This document shows positions 1-9,845 of a stretch of 64,000 bases of DNA, piece after piece. Position 1 is the stretch's first letter. Each line of letters starts with the position of its first letter. The position numbers and the translations under genes are program-made. The stretch is from Undibacterium pigrum (GTDB taxonomy: Bacteria > Pseudomonadota > Gammaproteobacteria > Burkholderiales > Burkholderiaceae_D), in contig NZ_QJKB01000008.1 in assembly GCF_003201815.1 (NCBI RefSeq), positions 204,003 through 268,002 on the forward strand, given 5' to 3'. The notes beneath the pieces were generated by a model. It saw only the letters and a program-made list of their open reading frames with translations, searched no databases and was not told the DNA's origin.

Positions 1-138
1 CTTATCCATGTTCTCGGGATAAATGCCAGAACCAAGGGCAGTCGCTTTGGCAACTACCGTGGTCGGGCTGGGGTCTGCTGCCTGGGCAACATTGGCCAGC
101 AGGCTGAGGGCGAGAGTGCTGAGTAGTAAGCGTTTCAT
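1..138 (-). CDS. N-terminus of probable M13-family metallopeptidase (partial)
   Basis: The gene runs off the left edge; only 46 codons from the ATG at 138 are visible. The first 20 residues form a signal peptide (MKRLLLSTLALSLLANVAQA), so the product is exported. The mature part ends with SGIYPENMDK, which resembles the segment that opens the catalytic chain of bacterial M13 (neprilysin/PepO-like) zinc peptidases, where a phrase like SGID..NMD precedes the SVRPQDDFY motif. The zinc-binding HExxH region lies outside the window, so the assignment is an inference from this short motif. It is transcribed in the same direction as trhO, but a terminator separates them. Confidence 0.55.
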   Translation of the reverse strand, partial: MKRLLLSTLALSLLANVAQAADPSPTTVVAKATALGSGIYPENMDK

Positions 139-242
139 AGGAGGTCTCTGGATAGGATGTTTTTTTGTCTGAGCAGGCGCTCTTGTTTATAGAACTAGTG
201 GAAGAATAGACTGATTGAACCTGGTGAAGTTCATTGCGGAAA

Positions 243-280
243 ATAAAAAAAGCATTACTGCTTTAAACAGTAATGCTTTG
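243..280 (-). terminator. Rho-independent terminator of trhO
   Basis: A perfect 12-bp stem (AAAGCATTACTG at 249-260 with its complement at 268-279) has a 7-nt loop. Read on the minus strand it is followed by a run of T. It lies 30 bases beyond the trhO stop and insulates the next minus-strand gene. Confidence 0.85.
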
Positions 281-309
281 ATCTGAAAGAGTTATCTCAG
301 CAGCTTTGA

Positions 310-1206
310 CTATTGAGCAATAGTGGCTTCCGCTTCAGTTGCGCCTGTGGATTCTTTCTTGCAATGCGGGCAAGATTTGCCGGAAATATACCAGGGTGAC
401 AATTGCTCACGTGGTGTGACAACGGCACGGCAGGCAAAGCATTGCTTGGTGTCGGTTGCTTCAAGCTGCGGGTTCAGTGCGGTGCGGTAGTCAAATACAA
501 AGCAGTCGCCATGGTAATGATCGCCACCCACTTCTTCAAAGTATTTGAGAATGCCGCCTTCAAGCTGGTAGACGCTGTCGAAGCCAACATTTTGCATATG
601 GATGGCGGCTTTCTCGCAGCGTATGCCACCAGTGCAGAAAGTCACGACGGTCTTGTCATTTAATGCATCGCGATTGGCTTCGATAACAGCCGGGAATTCT
701 GTGAACTTGGCAATGCGATAATCGATGGTGTTGTCAAAGCTGCCAACGTCAACTTCAAAATCATTGCGGGTATCGACCATGACCACGGCTTTACCATTGT
801 CATCATGGCCCTGATCCAGCCAGCGTTTCAGTGTGTGGGCATCCACTGCAGGTGCACGGCCTTCTTCAGGCTTGATCAGCGGCATGCGCATGGTGATGAT
901 TTCTGCTTTCAGCTTGACCAATATCTTGGTGAAGGGCTGGTGATCAGAAAAACTCTCCTTGGCGACAACGTCTGCAAAACGCGGGTCCTGATGCAGCCAG
1001 TCCATATAGGCATCAATCTCATGGCGCAAACCGGCCAGGAACATATTGATACCTTCAGGCGTCAGCAATACCGTGCCTTTCAGATTCAGTTCCTTGCATT
1101 TATCCAGAAATACCTGGCGTTTTTCAGCAGTGTCATCAAAGGTGATGAACTTGTAGGCAGAAATATTGACGTAGGGTTTATCGGGTGTTTGTATTACAGC
1201 GGGCAT
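310..1206 (-). CDS. trhO: tRNA uridine(34) hydroxylase TrhO (rhodanese family)
   Basis: The 298-residue product is a YceA/TrhO-type protein. This family carries out oxygen-dependent hydroxylation of U34 in tRNA, the first step of (c)mo5U wobble modification, in the cytoplasm. An N-terminal acylphosphatase-like domain (about residues 15-110) precedes a rhodanese domain with the active loop [11 protein letters not shown], which holds the conserved cysteine. A C-terminal Cys cluster (CFACR and CPHCKK) is typical of the family. Length matches the family. The start [20 protein letters not shown] fits the usual N-terminus. It is separated from the upstream acetyltransferase by about 33 bases and could be co-transcribed with it. 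Confidence 0.93.
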   Translation of the reverse strand: MPAVIQTPDKPYVNISAYKFITFDDTAEKRQVFLDKCKELNLKGTVLLTPEGINMFLAGLRHEIDAYMDWLHQDPRFADVVAKESFSDHQPFTKILVKLKAEIITMRMPLIKPEEGRAPAVDAHTLKRWLDQGHDDNGKAVVMVDTRNDFEVDVGSFDNTIDYRIAKFTEFPAVIEANRDALNDKTVVTFCTGGIRCEKAAIHMQNVGFDSVYQLEGGILKYFEEVGGDHYHGDCFVFDYRTALNPQLEATDTKQCFACRAVVTPREQLSPWYISGKSCPHCKKESTGATEAEATIAQ

Positions 1207-1239
1207 GATGAAATTCAGTAAGTCATTGATTTGGCAGCA

Positions 1240-1734
1240 TTATAAGCGATTTAATCTGGCTTTTGCGACCAACAGCATCTCGATATGGGGAATATCATCT
1301 TCCAGATAGATGTCAGAAACCGTCTCAAAACCAAAGCTGCCATAGAATTTTTCAAGGTAAGCCTGGGCACCGATACGGACAGGGGCGCCAGGGTAGAGCG
1401 CATGCAAAGCCTTGATGCCATTTGCAATTAGCTGCTTGCCAACACCCGTGCCACGCCATTCCTGGGTACTGATGACACGGCCAAGAGACGCCTCATCAAA
1501 GCTGATGCCTGCGGGGACTATGCGCAGGTAAGCCGCCACTTCGCCTTCCGGCGTCCAGGCAGTCAGGTGATGCGACAAAGGGTCTTTGCCATCCACGTCC
1601 TGATACACGCAGTTTTGTTCAATGACAAATACAGCAGAACGCGCCTGGTATATTGCATGCAATTGCAAATTGCTTAATTCGGCAAAGCTGGTGCATTGCC
1701 ATTGCAAATCGTTTAAGTTTTTTGGGTTCGTCAT
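1240..1734 (-). CDS. ElaA-like GNAT N-acetyltransferase
   Basis: The 164-residue protein is a compact GNAT acetyltransferase of the ElaA type. It carries the ElaA-like opening (FAELSNLQLHAIYQARSAVF), a conserved VIEQNCVYQDVDGKD segment and the acetyl-CoA-binding stretch RVISTQEWRGTGVGKQLI (the Q/RxxGxG/A motif of GNAT enzymes). The acceptor substrate is not known for the family and cannot be told here. It lies between the LytTR regulator and trhO on the same strand, with about 31 bases to the regulator, so read-through from the two-component operon is possible. Confidence 0.85.
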   Translation of the reverse strand: MTNPKNLNDLQWQCTSFAELSNLQLHAIYQARSAVFVIEQNCVYQDVDGKDPLSHHLTAWTPEGEVAAYLRIVPAGISFDEASLGRVISTQEWRGTGVGKQLIANGIKALHALYPGAPVRIGAQAYLEKFYGSFGFETVSDIYLEDDIPHIEMLLVAKARLNRL

Positions 1735-1765
1735 TGGTGCGCAATTTTAATTTTGAGGATATAGC

Positions 1766-2584
1766 TTACATCTGTCTGAACAAATGCGCATAGACCCGGC
1801 TGACTTGCAGCTTGTCTTCACTGCCTTTGAGTTTCAGCGTGATCTTGCCAGTGTCATCCTTGTTGGCGACTTGTATATGCAGGGTGTTGACGACGGTGCT
1901 GCGGTGGATTTGCCAGAAGATGCTGTTGTCCAGCTGCGGCAAGAGTTCACGCAGGCTGCTGCGTATCAGGGATGAATGTTCTCTGGTGACGACATTGATG
2001 TATTTGTCAGTCGCTTCAAAATACAGTACATCATCGACATTGATCATGCGTATCTGGTTGCCGACGGCGGCGCGGATAATGCGCAGACGTTCTGGTGTCG
2101 CCTGGTTGCTGCTATTGCCCCCGGGCAGAGCCTGGCCGGGCACCAGATGGCGCAATTGTTCCAGCACGCGATCCAGCTCATTTGGCCTTTGCACACCATC
2201 TGCCAGCCTGGCTTGCAGTCTTTGTACGGTCTTGGCCAGGCGCTCTTCAGTGACGGGTTTCAAGACATAGTCAGAGGCTGAATGTTCAAAGGCTTCTATC
2301 GCATATTCATCGTAAGCAGTCACATACACGATCAGTGGAAAGGCTTTGTCGTCCGGCCATTCGTCTGCCAGCTCCTGCGCTACTTCCAGCCCTGTCTTGC
2401 CTGGCATTTTAATATCGAGAAAGAGTATATCTGGCTGCTTGTCGAGGGCTTCCTGCACTGCATGTACGCCGTTTTCAACCACTGCACAGAGTTGCAGATC
2501 AGGCCAGAGTTTTTCCAGCATTTTTTGCAGGGTTAGCGAGAGTATGGGTTCGTCTTCAGCAATCAGGGCGCGTTTGGCTGTCAT
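1766..2584 (-). CDS. LytTR-family response regulator
   Basis: The 272-residue protein has an N-terminal receiver domain (about 1-125) with acidic residues in AEDEP, the phospho-acceptor Asp in ILFLDIKMPGKTG, and the conserved Thr and Lys in YVTAYDEYAIEAFE and DYVLKPV. A linker leads to a C-terminal LytTR DNA-binding domain (about 165-270) with the family signature around VLYFEATDKYINVVT and FWQIHRSTVVN. It starts 5 bases after the stop of the LytS-like kinase, so the two form one transcription unit and almost certainly a cognate pair. The target genes are not evident; regulators of this family bind paired direct repeats, and none was recognised upstream of the operon. Confidence 0.92.
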   Translation of the reverse strand: MTAKRALIAEDEPILSLTLQKMLEKLWPDLQLCAVVENGVHAVQEALDKQPDILFLDIKMPGKTGLEVAQELADEWPDDKAFPLIVYVTAYDEYAIEAFEHSASDYVLKPVTEERLAKTVQRLQARLADGVQRPNELDRVLEQLRHLVPGQALPGGNSSNQATPERLRIIRAAVGNQIRMINVDDVLYFEATDKYINVVTREHSSLIRSSLRELLPQLDNSIFWQIHRSTVVNTLHIQVANKDDTGKITLKLKGSEDKLQVSRVYAHLFRQM

Positions 2585-2589
2585 GGCGA

Positions 2590-3720
2590 TTATTCTTTGA
2601 TAGGGATATTGAGATGGGCAATTGCCCCCTCAGGTTGATTGGCTTGCAGGCTCAGGCTGGCTTGTGGTCCATACAGAGCCAGCAGGCGCTCACGGATATT
2701 GGCATTGCCTATGTTATTTGCTGCGTTGCTGACATTTTTGCTGTCATCATAATTGAAGGGCAGGCCCAGGCCAGTGTCTATGACTTTCAGGTGTAATTGT
2801 GAACCTTGTTTTTCTGCGACGACATGGATGCTGCCACCTTCCATCTTGGGTTCCAGGCCATGCTTGATGGCGTTCTCCACCAGTGGTTGCAGCAGCATCG
2901 GCGCTATCGGGGTTTGCTGTAATTCGTCTGGCAAATCCAGGGTGTATTGCAGGCGTTTTCCCATGCGTATTGCCAGCAATTCCAGGTAGGCTTGCATGAG
3001 TGTGAATTCCTGTTTGAGCGTGGTTTGCTCAGCGCGGGAAGAGCTTAAAGTATTGCGCAGATAGACAATCAGTTGCGCCAGCATGTGCTGGGCGCGTGGC
3101 GGGTCTATCGCGATCAGACCCTGCAGGTTAGCCAGGGTATTGAACAGCATATGTGGTTCTATCTGTGCCTGCAGCATTTGCAACTGCGCTTGCATAGCTT
3201 GTTTTTCTATCGCAGCATTTTTGGCTTTTTCTGCTTCGGCAGCGGCCTGTAACTCTGAAATTCTGGCACGGCTCCAGAATGACCAGGCAGCGATAAAGCT
3301 GACGATACAAGTCATGGCTATAGAGCTGAGCAGGTATGGTGACTTAATCGCAGTCACATCAGGAACAGGATAGTTGAATGCCAGCGCTGCAATAGACATG
3401 CCTACCATTAAAGCCAGTGGTGCCACCACGATACACATGATGTAAAAGCCTATGGTGTTTGGTGTCCCGGCGCCCCAGAACAAACGCTTGAATATCTTGA
3501 TCAGTAAATAAGCTGAAAAGCCTATGAACATGGAAAACACGATATGCTCAAACAGCTTACCTCGGGCGTGCAGGATATAGTGAACACCAAAGCCACAGGC
3601 CAGATTGATGGCAAGCAGGCGTGGCATGTCACCGATAACACCTACCAGGCTCTGATAATGTTCAGACTTTAATTTAGACTGTAAATAAGTCTGTATTTGA
3701 TGCAAAAATTTGTTGTTCAT
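2590..3720 (-). CDS. LytS/YehU-type sensor histidine kinase
   Basis: The protein has several hydrophobic segments in its N-terminal half (about residues 25-160), then a coiled coil rich in Ala/Glu/Gln, then the His_kinase domain with the phospho-acceptor motif QAQIEPHMLFNTLANLQ. A HATPase domain follows with PLVENAIKHGL and the glycine box DTGLGL. It is the sensor partner of the adjacent LytTR regulator. The reading frame is open to an ATG at 3840. The ATG at 3720 (MNNKFLHQIQTY) was preferred because the extra 40 residues look like non-coding sequence rather than a domain. Neither start has a strong Shine-Dalgarno, so the start is uncertain. The signal sensed is unknown. Confidence 0.88.
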   Translation of the reverse strand: MNNKFLHQIQTYLQSKLKSEHYQSLVGVIGDMPRLLAINLACGFGVHYILHARGKLFEHIVFSMFIGFSAYLLIKIFKRLFWGAGTPNTIGFYIMCIVVAPLALMVGMSIAALAFNYPVPDVTAIKSPYLLSSIAMTCIVSFIAAWSFWSRARISELQAAAEAEKAKNAAIEKQAMQAQLQMLQAQIEPHMLFNTLANLQGLIAIDPPRAQHMLAQLIVYLRNTLSSSRAEQTTLKQEFTLMQAYLELLAIRMGKRLQYTLDLPDELQQTPIAPMLLQPLVENAIKHGLEPKMEGGSIHVVAEKQGSQLHLKVIDTGLGLPFNYDDSKNVSNAANNIGNANIRERLLALYGPQASLSLQANQPEGAIAHLNIPIKE

Positions 3721-3868
3721 TTCATCAGTAGTCGGGTATCTTCGTGCTTGCAGCTTAACCTGCCTGCTCTTCCTGCAATAGATAAACAGGACAAAGGCAG
3801 TGTTTTTTGTCGTAAAGACCGACAAATCTGGCGTGAGCAAGCCACGCCATAGGATATGAACCAGCTTC

Positions 3869-5110
3869 TTATATGATGTTTTTGGCCTTCAAGGCTTGCA
3901 GTTGTTGCTCGTCGTAACCCAGCACGGCAGCCAGAACGCTCCCGGTATGTTGCCCCAGTAAAGGCGGTGCAGAAGGATAGGTAACGGGCGTGGCCGACAA
4001 CTTCATCGGGCTGGCCACCAGCTTCACTTGCCCTGCAGTAGGGTGGGGCAGATTGATCTGCATCTGGCGCGCCAGCACTTGCGGGTCTTCAAATACTTCA
4101 TTGAGGGTATTGATGGGGCCGCAAGGCACACCAGCCTCTTCCAGCAGCCTGATCCATTCCTGCTTGGACTTGCGCCTGACCATGTCTGCCAGTATCGGCA
4201 CCAGCACATCCCTGTGCTCAACCCGTTTTGGGTTGGTGCTGAAACGCGGGTCATCTGCCAGCTCAGGCAAGCCACCTATCTGCACGAATTTTTTATACTG
4301 GCCATCATTACCTGCGGCCACAATGATATGACCATCTGCCGTCGCAAAGGTTTGGTAAGGCACGATATTTGGATGGGCATTGCCCCAGCGCTTGGGCGCA
4401 TTGCCACTGGCCAGGTAATTCATATTCATATTGGCCAGCATGGATACTTGTACATCCAGCAGCGCCATGTCGATGTACTGGCCTTCGCCTGTCCTGTCCC
4501 TGTGCGTCAGCGCAGCCATGACGGCGATGGTGGAATACATGCCTGTCATCAGGTCAGCAATTGCCACACCGGCTTTTTGCGGGCCGCCACCAGGCAAGTC
4601 ATCACGTTCACCCGTCAGCGACATGAAGCCGCCCATGCCTTGCACAATAAAATCATAACCAGCACGGTGGGCATAAGGGCCATCCTGGCCAAAGCCGGTG
4701 ATCGAGCAATACACCAGATCAGGCTTGACGAGTTTCAGGGATTCATAATCCAGACCATATTTTTTTAACTGACCAACCTTGTAGTTTTCCAGCACCACAT
4801 CAGATTTTGCTGCCAACTCACGGATGATTTGCTGGCCTTCAGGCGTGGCGATATCTACCGTGATGGCTTGCTTGCCACGGTTAGCCGCCAGGTAATAAGC
4901 TGCCTCCGTCGTGTTGTTGCCTTCTGCATCGCGCAAATAAGGTGGGCCCCAGCTGCGGGTATCGTCGCCGCTGCCTGGCCGCTCAACCTTGATGACTTCT
5001 GCTCCCAGGTCGGCCAGGTTTTGTGCGCACCAGGGGCCTGCCAGTACCCGCGTCAAGTCCAGCACACGGATATGGCCAAGAGCAGTTTTTTGTAGCGACG
5101 ATGTCGGCAT
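3869..5110 (-). CDS. CaiB/BaiF family CoA-transferase (class III)
   Basis: The 413-residue protein is a family III CoA-transferase, which moves CoA between carboxylic acids as in formyl-CoA:oxalate or carnitine CoA-transferases. Visible hallmarks are the N-terminal RVLDLTRVLAGPWCAQNLADL, the GAEVIKVERPGSGDDTR segment and LVYCSITGFGQDGPY. The catalytic Asp is expected in GVAIADLMTGMYS. The substrate acid cannot be told from sequence, and no partner acyl-CoA gene is adjacent. It is divergent from the glycerophosphodiesterase with about 50 AT-rich bases between the starts, which must hold both promoters. Confidence 0.9.
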   Translation of the reverse strand: MPTSSLQKTALGHIRVLDLTRVLAGPWCAQNLADLGAEVIKVERPGSGDDTRSWGPPYLRDAEGNNTTEAAYYLAANRGKQAITVDIATPEGQQIIRELAAKSDVVLENYKVGQLKKYGLDYESLKLVKPDLVYCSITGFGQDGPYAHRAGYDFIVQGMGGFMSLTGERDDLPGGGPQKAGVAIADLMTGMYSTIAVMAALTHRDRTGEGQYIDMALLDVQVSMLANMNMNYLASGNAPKRWGNAHPNIVPYQTFATADGHIIVAAGNDGQYKKFVQIGGLPELADDPRFSTNPKRVEHRDVLVPILADMVRRKSKQEWIRLLEEAGVPCGPINTLNEVFEDPQVLARQMQINLPHPTAGQVKLVASPMKLSATPVTYPSAPPLLGQHTGSVLAAVLGYDEQQLQALKAKNII

Positions 5111-5160
5111 CTTCGATTATCCTATTAATATTATATTTATCTACTTGTACGGAGCGCATC

Positions 5161-5907
5161 ATGTGGCCCTATCCTAAAGTCATCGCCCACCGTGGTGGTG
5201 GAACTCTTGCGCCAGAAAATACCCTGGCAGCGATGCGCTGTGGATGGGAGCACGGCTTTGCCGCCGTGGAATTTGATGTCATGTTATCAAAGGATGGCGT
5301 CCCTGTGCTCATGCATGACCCTGAATTTGGCAGAACCGTGCCTGGCAGTGGTAGCGTGGCTGACACTTTGGCGACAGATTTGCAGGCGATGGATGCAGGA
5401 AAGTGGTTCGCAGATAGCTTCAAGGGAGAGCCAGTCCCCCTGTATGCGGAAGTTGTGCGTTTTTGCCGCCAGCATGGCATCTGGATGAATGTGGAAATCA
5501 AACCGTCCCCAGGTACCGAAGAAGAAACCGGGCGGGTAGTGGCAGAACAGACGCAAACCCTGTTTGCCGATGTTGCTGTAGTCGATGCCTTGCATCTGCC
5601 GCTGTTTTCTTCGTTTTCATTTGCCGCTTTGATGGCAGCCAAACATGCTGCGCCCACCATACCACGCGGTTTTTTGGTGGATAAAGTCACACCCGACTGG
5701 AAAGCGCGCCTGCAGGAGTTGGCAGCCAAAGCCTTGCATACCAATCATAAATATCTGACACCTGAGCAGGTGAGGGAAGTCAAGGATGCTGGTTATGGTG
5801 TGTTTTGCTACACAGTCAATACGCCTGAGAGAGCAGCAGAAATCCTGCATTGGGGAGTCGATGCATTTTGCACTGACAGGATAGACCTGATACCGGCAGA
5901 TTTTTAA
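5161..5907 (+). CDS. ugpQ: Glycerophosphodiester phosphodiesterase (UgpQ-like)
   Basis: The 248-residue product hydrolyses glycerophosphodiesters to glycerol-3-phosphate and an alcohol. It shows the GDPD signature: VIAHRGGGTLAPENTLAA with the catalytic His-Arg, the metal-binding EFDVMLSKDG, and the second catalytic His in VLMHDPEFGRT. There is no signal peptide, so it is likely cytosolic like UgpQ. The start was set at ATG 5161 (MWPYPKVIAHRGG); the open frame reaches 5023 but would run through the start of the divergent gene. No ugp transporter genes are nearby. Confidence 0.92.
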   Translation: MWPYPKVIAHRGGGTLAPENTLAAMRCGWEHGFAAVEFDVMLSKDGVPVLMHDPEFGRTVPGSGSVADTLATDLQAMDAGKWFADSFKGEPVPLYAEVVRFCRQHGIWMNVEIKPSPGTEEETGRVVAEQTQTLFADVAVVDALHLPLFSSFSFAALMAAKHAAPTIPRGFLVDKVTPDWKARLQELAAKALHTNHKYLTPEQVREVKDAGYGVFCYTVNTPERAAEILHWGVDAFCTDRIDLIPADF

Positions 5908-6058
5908 AAATTCCTTCAGGAAAATATGGTTACGAGTGCTTACACCGATTACATTTTCCTTGTCATCAAAAGAAATTCCGACTTCGTTAATGGCGCATGG
6001 GCAGTTTGCTCATCCTGACAAGCCGATGTACACCGATTCTTCTTTTAAAGGAAAAACC

Positions 6059-6379
6059 ATGAAATCCATCAAATTTGCTGCTGCCCTCGTCGCTACCCTG
6101 ATCGCTGGTTCGGTTTTTGCACAGACCAATACTCCGAATATCGACAAGCGCCAGGAAGTGCAGCAAAAGCGCATTGCCAAAGGTATGGAGAGCGGTGCAT
6201 TGACCGCAAAAGAATCTGCCAATCTGGAAAAGCGCGAAGCCAAAATAGAAGCCGACAAGCAAGTCGCCAAAGCCGACGGCGTTGTCACCAAGGCAGAGCG
6301 CGCCAAGCTTGAGCATGAAGAAAACCGTGCCAGCAAGAAAATCCGTAATAAAAAACACAATGCCAATGTTGCTGGTTAA
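6059..6379 (+). CDS. Small secreted charged protein, function unknown
   Basis: The product has 106 residues, with a signal peptide (MKSIKFAAALVATLIAGSVFAQ) followed by a short, very polar chain rich in Lys, Glu and Ala. The mature part has two similar helical stretches, around NIDKRQEVQQKRIAKGMESG and EADKQVAKADGVVTKAERAK. Small periplasmic proteins of this kind occur widely in proteobacteria without known function. ATG 6059 was chosen because an AAAGG sequence lies 7-11 bases upstream and the signal peptide begins there; the frame is open from 5936. It is monocistronic, ending in a clear terminator. Confidence 0.75.
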   Translation: MKSIKFAAALVATLIAGSVFAQTNTPNIDKRQEVQQKRIAKGMESGALTAKESANLEKREAKIEADKQVAKADGVVTKAERAKLEHEENRASKKIRNKKHNANVAG

Positions 6380-6401
6380 GCTGGAACATATCTAAAGCAA
6401 G

Positions 6402-6430
6402 CCGCCAGTTACCGCTGGCGGTTTTCTTTT
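6402..6430 (+). terminator. Rho-independent terminator after the small secreted protein
   Basis: The stem CCGCCAG pairs with CTGGCGG around the loop TTACCG, followed by a T-rich run at 6421-6430. Confidence 0.85.
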
Positions 6431-6524
6431 TGTAAAAAGATAATCACAATTTTTGCGTATCACTACCCTTATCGCTGCTGGTGATGACGATAAAACAACG
6501 ATAAATTGAAGGAAATATAAACAG

Positions 6525-6575
6525 TTTTCTTCCTGTTTTTCTCTGTGTCTCTGTGCCTCTGTGTTGAGAGGTCTT
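6525..6575. repeat. Intergenic CTCTGTG-type repeat (TEAQRHRE element)
   Basis: The stretch is built from CTCTGTGTCTCTGTGCCTCT and its flanks. On the minus strand it can be read as NTEAQRHREKQEE, a phrase found in many spurious small ORFs from unrelated bacteria. It is treated here as a simple intergenic repeat rather than coding sequence. It lies in the 331-base gap before alaS. Confidence 0.55.
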
Positions 6576-6652
6576 CTGTTTTTAACAAGGTTTTTCAACA
6601 AACTTGCTTGTCTGTCACCAGGCACCATAGATAATGTGCTGAATTTATACCG

Positions 6653-6658
6653 TATAAT
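6653..6658 (+). promoter_or_regulatory. Probable -10 box of the alaS promoter
   Basis: A perfect TATAAT sits 52 bases before the alaS ATG. No good -35 box lies at 16-18 bases, so only the -10 element is called. Confidence 0.45.
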
Positions 6659-6710
6659 CGGCAGTTACCACCATTAATTACACCCATTTTTCAGCTTAGA
6701 ACCATCATTT

Positions 6711-9323
6711 ATGAACTCGTCAGAAATCCGCGATAAATTCCTTAGCTTTTTCGAATCCAAGGGCCATACCCGTGTGCGCTCTTCCAGCCTGATACCCGGC
6801 AATGATCCTACCCTGCTGTTCACCAACTCCGGTATGGTGCAGTTCAAGGACGTGTTCCTCGGCCAGGACAAACGTGCCTACACCCGTGCCACGACAGCGC
6901 AACGCAGCGTACGTGCCGGCGGTAAACATAATGATCTGGAAAATGTGGGTTACACCGCGCGTCACCACACTTTCTTTGAAATGCTGGGCAATTTCTCTTT
7001 CGGCGATTACTTCAAGAAAGATGCGATTCACTACGCCTGGGAATTGCTGACCACAGTCTACGGCTTGCCAAAAGACAAGCTGACCGTCACCGTCTATCAG
7101 GAAGATGACGAAGCTTACGATATCTGGAAAAACGAAATCGGCGTGCCGGTAGAGCGCATAATCCGCATCGGCGACAACAAGGGCGCGCGTTACGCATCCG
7201 ACAATTTCTGGCAAATGGCTGACACTGGCCCTTGCGGCCCTTGTACCGAGATTTTCTATGACCACGGTCCGGAAATCTGGGGCGGCCCTCCAGGTTCGCC
7301 AGATGAAGACGGCGACCGTTTCATCGAAATCTGGAACCTGGTGTTCATGCAGTTCAATAAAGATGAAGCAGGTGTCCTGAACCCTCTGCCTAAACCATGC
7401 GTGGATACCGGCATGGGCCTGGAGCGTCTGTCTGCGGTCTTGCAGCATGTGCATTCCAACTATGAAATCGATACTTTCCAAAACCTGATCAAGGCAGCTG
7501 CGCGTGAAACCGGCTGTACGGATCTGGAAAACAATTCACTGCGCGTGATTGCCGATCATATCCGCTGTGCAGGCTTCCTGATTGTTGACGGCATCATCCC
7601 TGGTAATGAAGGCCGTGGCTATGTGCTGCGTCGCATTACCCGTCGTGCCTTGCGTCATGGTCACAAGCTGGGACAAAGCCAGCCTTTCTTCTACAAGCTG
7701 GTGCCTGATCTGGTTAAGGAAATGGGAGTTGCCTATCCTGAGCTGGCCGAAGCGGCTGAGCGTGTTGCTCAAGTATTGAAGCAGGAAGAAGAGCGCTTCG
7801 GTGAAACGCTGGAACACGGCATGAAGATTTTGGAAGCCGCGCTTGCCAAAGACAGCAAAAATCTGGATGGCAGAACAGCTTTCACTTTGTATGATACCTA
7901 TGGCTTCCCGCTGGACCTGACAGCAGATATTTGCCGTGAGCGCGAGGTTGTCCTGGATGAAGCTGGTTTTAACGTAGCGATGGAAGAGCAGCGCACGAAT
8001 TCACGCGAAGGCGGCAAATTCAAGATGGCTGCTGCAATGGAATACAGCGGCGACAAAACCAAATTCGTTGGCTACGATCAATTGCAACACGAAGCCAAGG
8101 TTGTTGCATTGTATGTCGATGGCAGCGCCGTCAATGAAATCAAGGCTGGCCAGCAAGCTGTAGTCGTGCTCGACACTACACCTTTCTATGCTGAATCAGG
8201 CGGTCAGGCTGGCGATTCCGGTGTACTGGTGACAGCGGATGGTACGGTGTTTGAAGTGAGTGACACGCTGAAAGTACAAGCCGATGTATTCGGTCATCAC
8301 GGCGTACTGAAATCCGGCAGCCTGAGCCTGGCACAAAGCCTCAAAGCGGAAGTGAATGCAGAAATCCGTGCACAAACCATGCGCAATCACTCCGCCACGC
8401 ATCTGATGCACAAGGCCTTGCGTGAAGTATTGGGCAGCCATGTCGCACAAAAAGGTTCTCTGGTTGATGTGGAAAAAACCCGCTTCGACTTTAGCCACAA
8501 TGGCCCTATGACTGCCGATGAAATTCGTCAGGTAGAAACCATCGTCAACCGTGAAATTCTGGCTAACGCCGCAACCCAGGCGCAAGTCATGGGCTATGAC
8601 GACGCGGTCAAGCATGGTGCGATGGCACTGTTCGGCGAGAAATATGGCGATGAAGTGCGCGTGCTCGACATCGGTACTTCGCGCGAGCTGTGCGGTGGTA
8701 CTCACGTATCCCGTACTGGTGATATCGGCCTGTTCAAGATCGTGGCTGAAGGCGGTGTGGCTGCCGGTATCCGTCGTGTAGAAGCCGTGACTGGTGAAGT
8801 TGCACTGGCACTGGTACAAAACCTGAATAGCCGTATCAATGAAGCTGCCGCTGCCCTGAAAACCCAGCCAGAAGAATTGACGCTGCGTATCGGCCAGGTG
8901 CAGGATCATGTCAAGGCTTTGGAAAAAGAACTGGCAACACTGAAATCAAAAATGGCTTCCAGCCAGGGCGATGATCTGGTGAACCAGGCTGTGGATGTCA
9001 AAGGCATCAAGGTACTGGCAGCAACGCTGGACGGCGCTGATGTGACAGCCCTGCGCGAAACCATGGACAAGCTCAAGGACAAGCTGAAAACAGCCGCCAT
9101 CGTGCTGGCCGCGGTCAATGATGGCAAGGTCAGCCTGATTGCTGGTGTGACGGCAGACAGCACCTCCAAAGTCAAGGCGGGTGATCTGGTCAATTTCGTG
9201 GCGCAGCAAGTTGGCGGCAAAGGTGGTGGCCGTCCTGACATGGCGCAAGCGGGTGGTACTGATGCCAGTGGCCTGGCAAAAGCCTTGGAGGGTGTGACTG
9301 AATGGGTAACTTCACGTCTATGA
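6711..9323 (+). CDS. alaS: Alanyl-tRNA synthetase
   Basis: The 870-residue enzyme charges tRNA-Ala with alanine in the cytosol. In order it has the class II catalytic core (motif-2 region [20 protein letters not shown], then [14 protein letters not shown]), the tRNA-recognition region, the editing domain with the metal-binding [11 protein letters not shown] and [13 protein letters not shown], and a C-terminal DHHA1/C-Ala domain ending in [15 protein letters not shown]. Length is normal. The ATG at 6711 starts the conserved [17 protein letters not shown]. Its stop overlaps the start of the next gene in an ATGA arrangement, indicating translational coupling. Confidence 0.98.
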   Translation: MNSSEIRDKFLSFFESKGHTRVRSSSLIPGNDPTLLFTNSGMVQFKDVFLGQDKRAYTRATTAQRSVRAGGKHNDLENVGYTARHHTFFEMLGNFSFGDYFKKDAIHYAWELLTTVYGLPKDKLTVTVYQEDDEAYDIWKNEIGVPVERIIRIGDNKGARYASDNFWQMADTGPCGPCTEIFYDHGPEIWGGPPGSPDEDGDRFIEIWNLVFMQFNKDEAGVLNPLPKPCVDTGMGLERLSAVLQHVHSNYEIDTFQNLIKAAARETGCTDLENNSLRVIADHIRCAGFLIVDGIIPGNEGRGYVLRRITRRALRHGHKLGQSQPFFYKLVPDLVKEMGVAYPELAEAAERVAQVLKQEEERFGETLEHGMKILEAALAKDSKNLDGRTAFTLYDTYGFPLDLTADICREREVVLDEAGFNVAMEEQRTNSREGGKFKMAAAMEYSGDKTKFVGYDQLQHEAKVVALYVDGSAVNEIKAGQQAVVVLDTTPFYAESGGQAGDSGVLVTADGTVFEVSDTLKVQADVFGHHGVLKSGSLSLAQSLKAEVNAEIRAQTMRNHSATHLMHKALREVLGSHVAQKGSLVDVEKTRFDFSHNGPMTADEIRQVETIVNREILANAATQAQVMGYDDAVKHGAMALFGEKYGDEVRVLDIGTSRELCGGTHVSRTGDIGLFKIVAEGGVAAGIRRVEAVTGEVALALVQNLNSRINEAAAALKTQPEELTLRIGQVQDHVKALEKELATLKSKMASSQGDDLVNQAVDVKGIKVLAATLDGADVTALRETMDKLKDKLKTAAIVLAAVNDGKVSLIAGVTADSTSKVKAGDLVNFVAQQVGGKGGGRPDMAQAGGTDASGLAKALEGVTEWVTSRL

Positions 9324-9838
9324 TACACATACGTCGCGCTGAAATTTCAGATGCGGCACAACTGCAACGGGTGTTCGCTAGTGGCGGCACCTATGCAGGT
9401 ACTTTGCAATTGCCTCATCCAACAACAGAGATATGGCAAGAGCGGCTGGAAAAGACTGACCCCAATGATACCCGCCTGGTTGCCATCTATGATGGTGTGG
9501 TGGTGGGTATGGCCAGCCTGCATATGGAAAAAAAGCAAAGACGTAGCCACGTTGCCTCGCTAGGCATGGGCGTGGCCGACTCTTTTTCCGGACGCGGCAT
9601 AGGCACTGCGCTGTTGACCGAGTTACTGAATCTATCAGATAACTGGCTCAATCTTCTGCGCATAGAATTGACAGTGTTTTGCGATAACACTGCCGCCATC
9701 CATCTGTATAAAAAATTTGGCTTTGAAAAAGAAGGCACCATGCGTGCCTATGCTTTTCGCAATGGTCAGTATGTCGACAGTTATGCCATGGCGCGCCTGC
9801 ACCCCAGGCAGGCCATGATACCGCTGAGGGAATTCTGA
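9320..9838 (+). CDS. GNAT family N-acetyltransferase
   Basis: The 172-residue protein is a RimJ/RimL-like or PhnO-like GNAT enzyme. It has an acetyl-CoA-binding stretch around [20 protein letters not shown] (the R/QxxGxG/A element) and the C-terminal [20 protein letters not shown] signature. The acceptor is unknown. ATG 9320 was preferred over 9302 because it overlaps the alaS TGA in ATGA and begins the domain at [12 protein letters not shown]. It is in the alaS operon, followed 7 bases later by the Nudix gene. Confidence 0.88.
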   Translation: MIHIRRAEISDAAQLQRVFASGGTYAGTLQLPHPTTEIWQERLEKTDPNDTRLVAIYDGVVVGMASLHMEKKQRRSHVASLGMGVADSFSGRGIGTALLTELLNLSDNWLNLLRIELTVFCDNTAAIHLYKKFGFEKEGTMRAYAFRNGQYVDSYAMARLHPRQAMIPLREF

Positions 9839-9845
9839 GGTCAGT

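Noticed and set aside
5023..5160. Longer glycerophosphodiesterase start at 5023
   Set aside because: It would run through the start and promoter of the divergent CoA-transferase gene and has no family match.
6392..6628. 78-codon frame containing NTEAQRHRE
   Set aside because: Produced by the CTCTGTG repeat and a terminator; no start signal and no domain.
6720..8909. Open frames antisense to alaS (6720-7481 and 8196-8909)
   Set aside because: Shadows of alaS codon usage; no independent signals.
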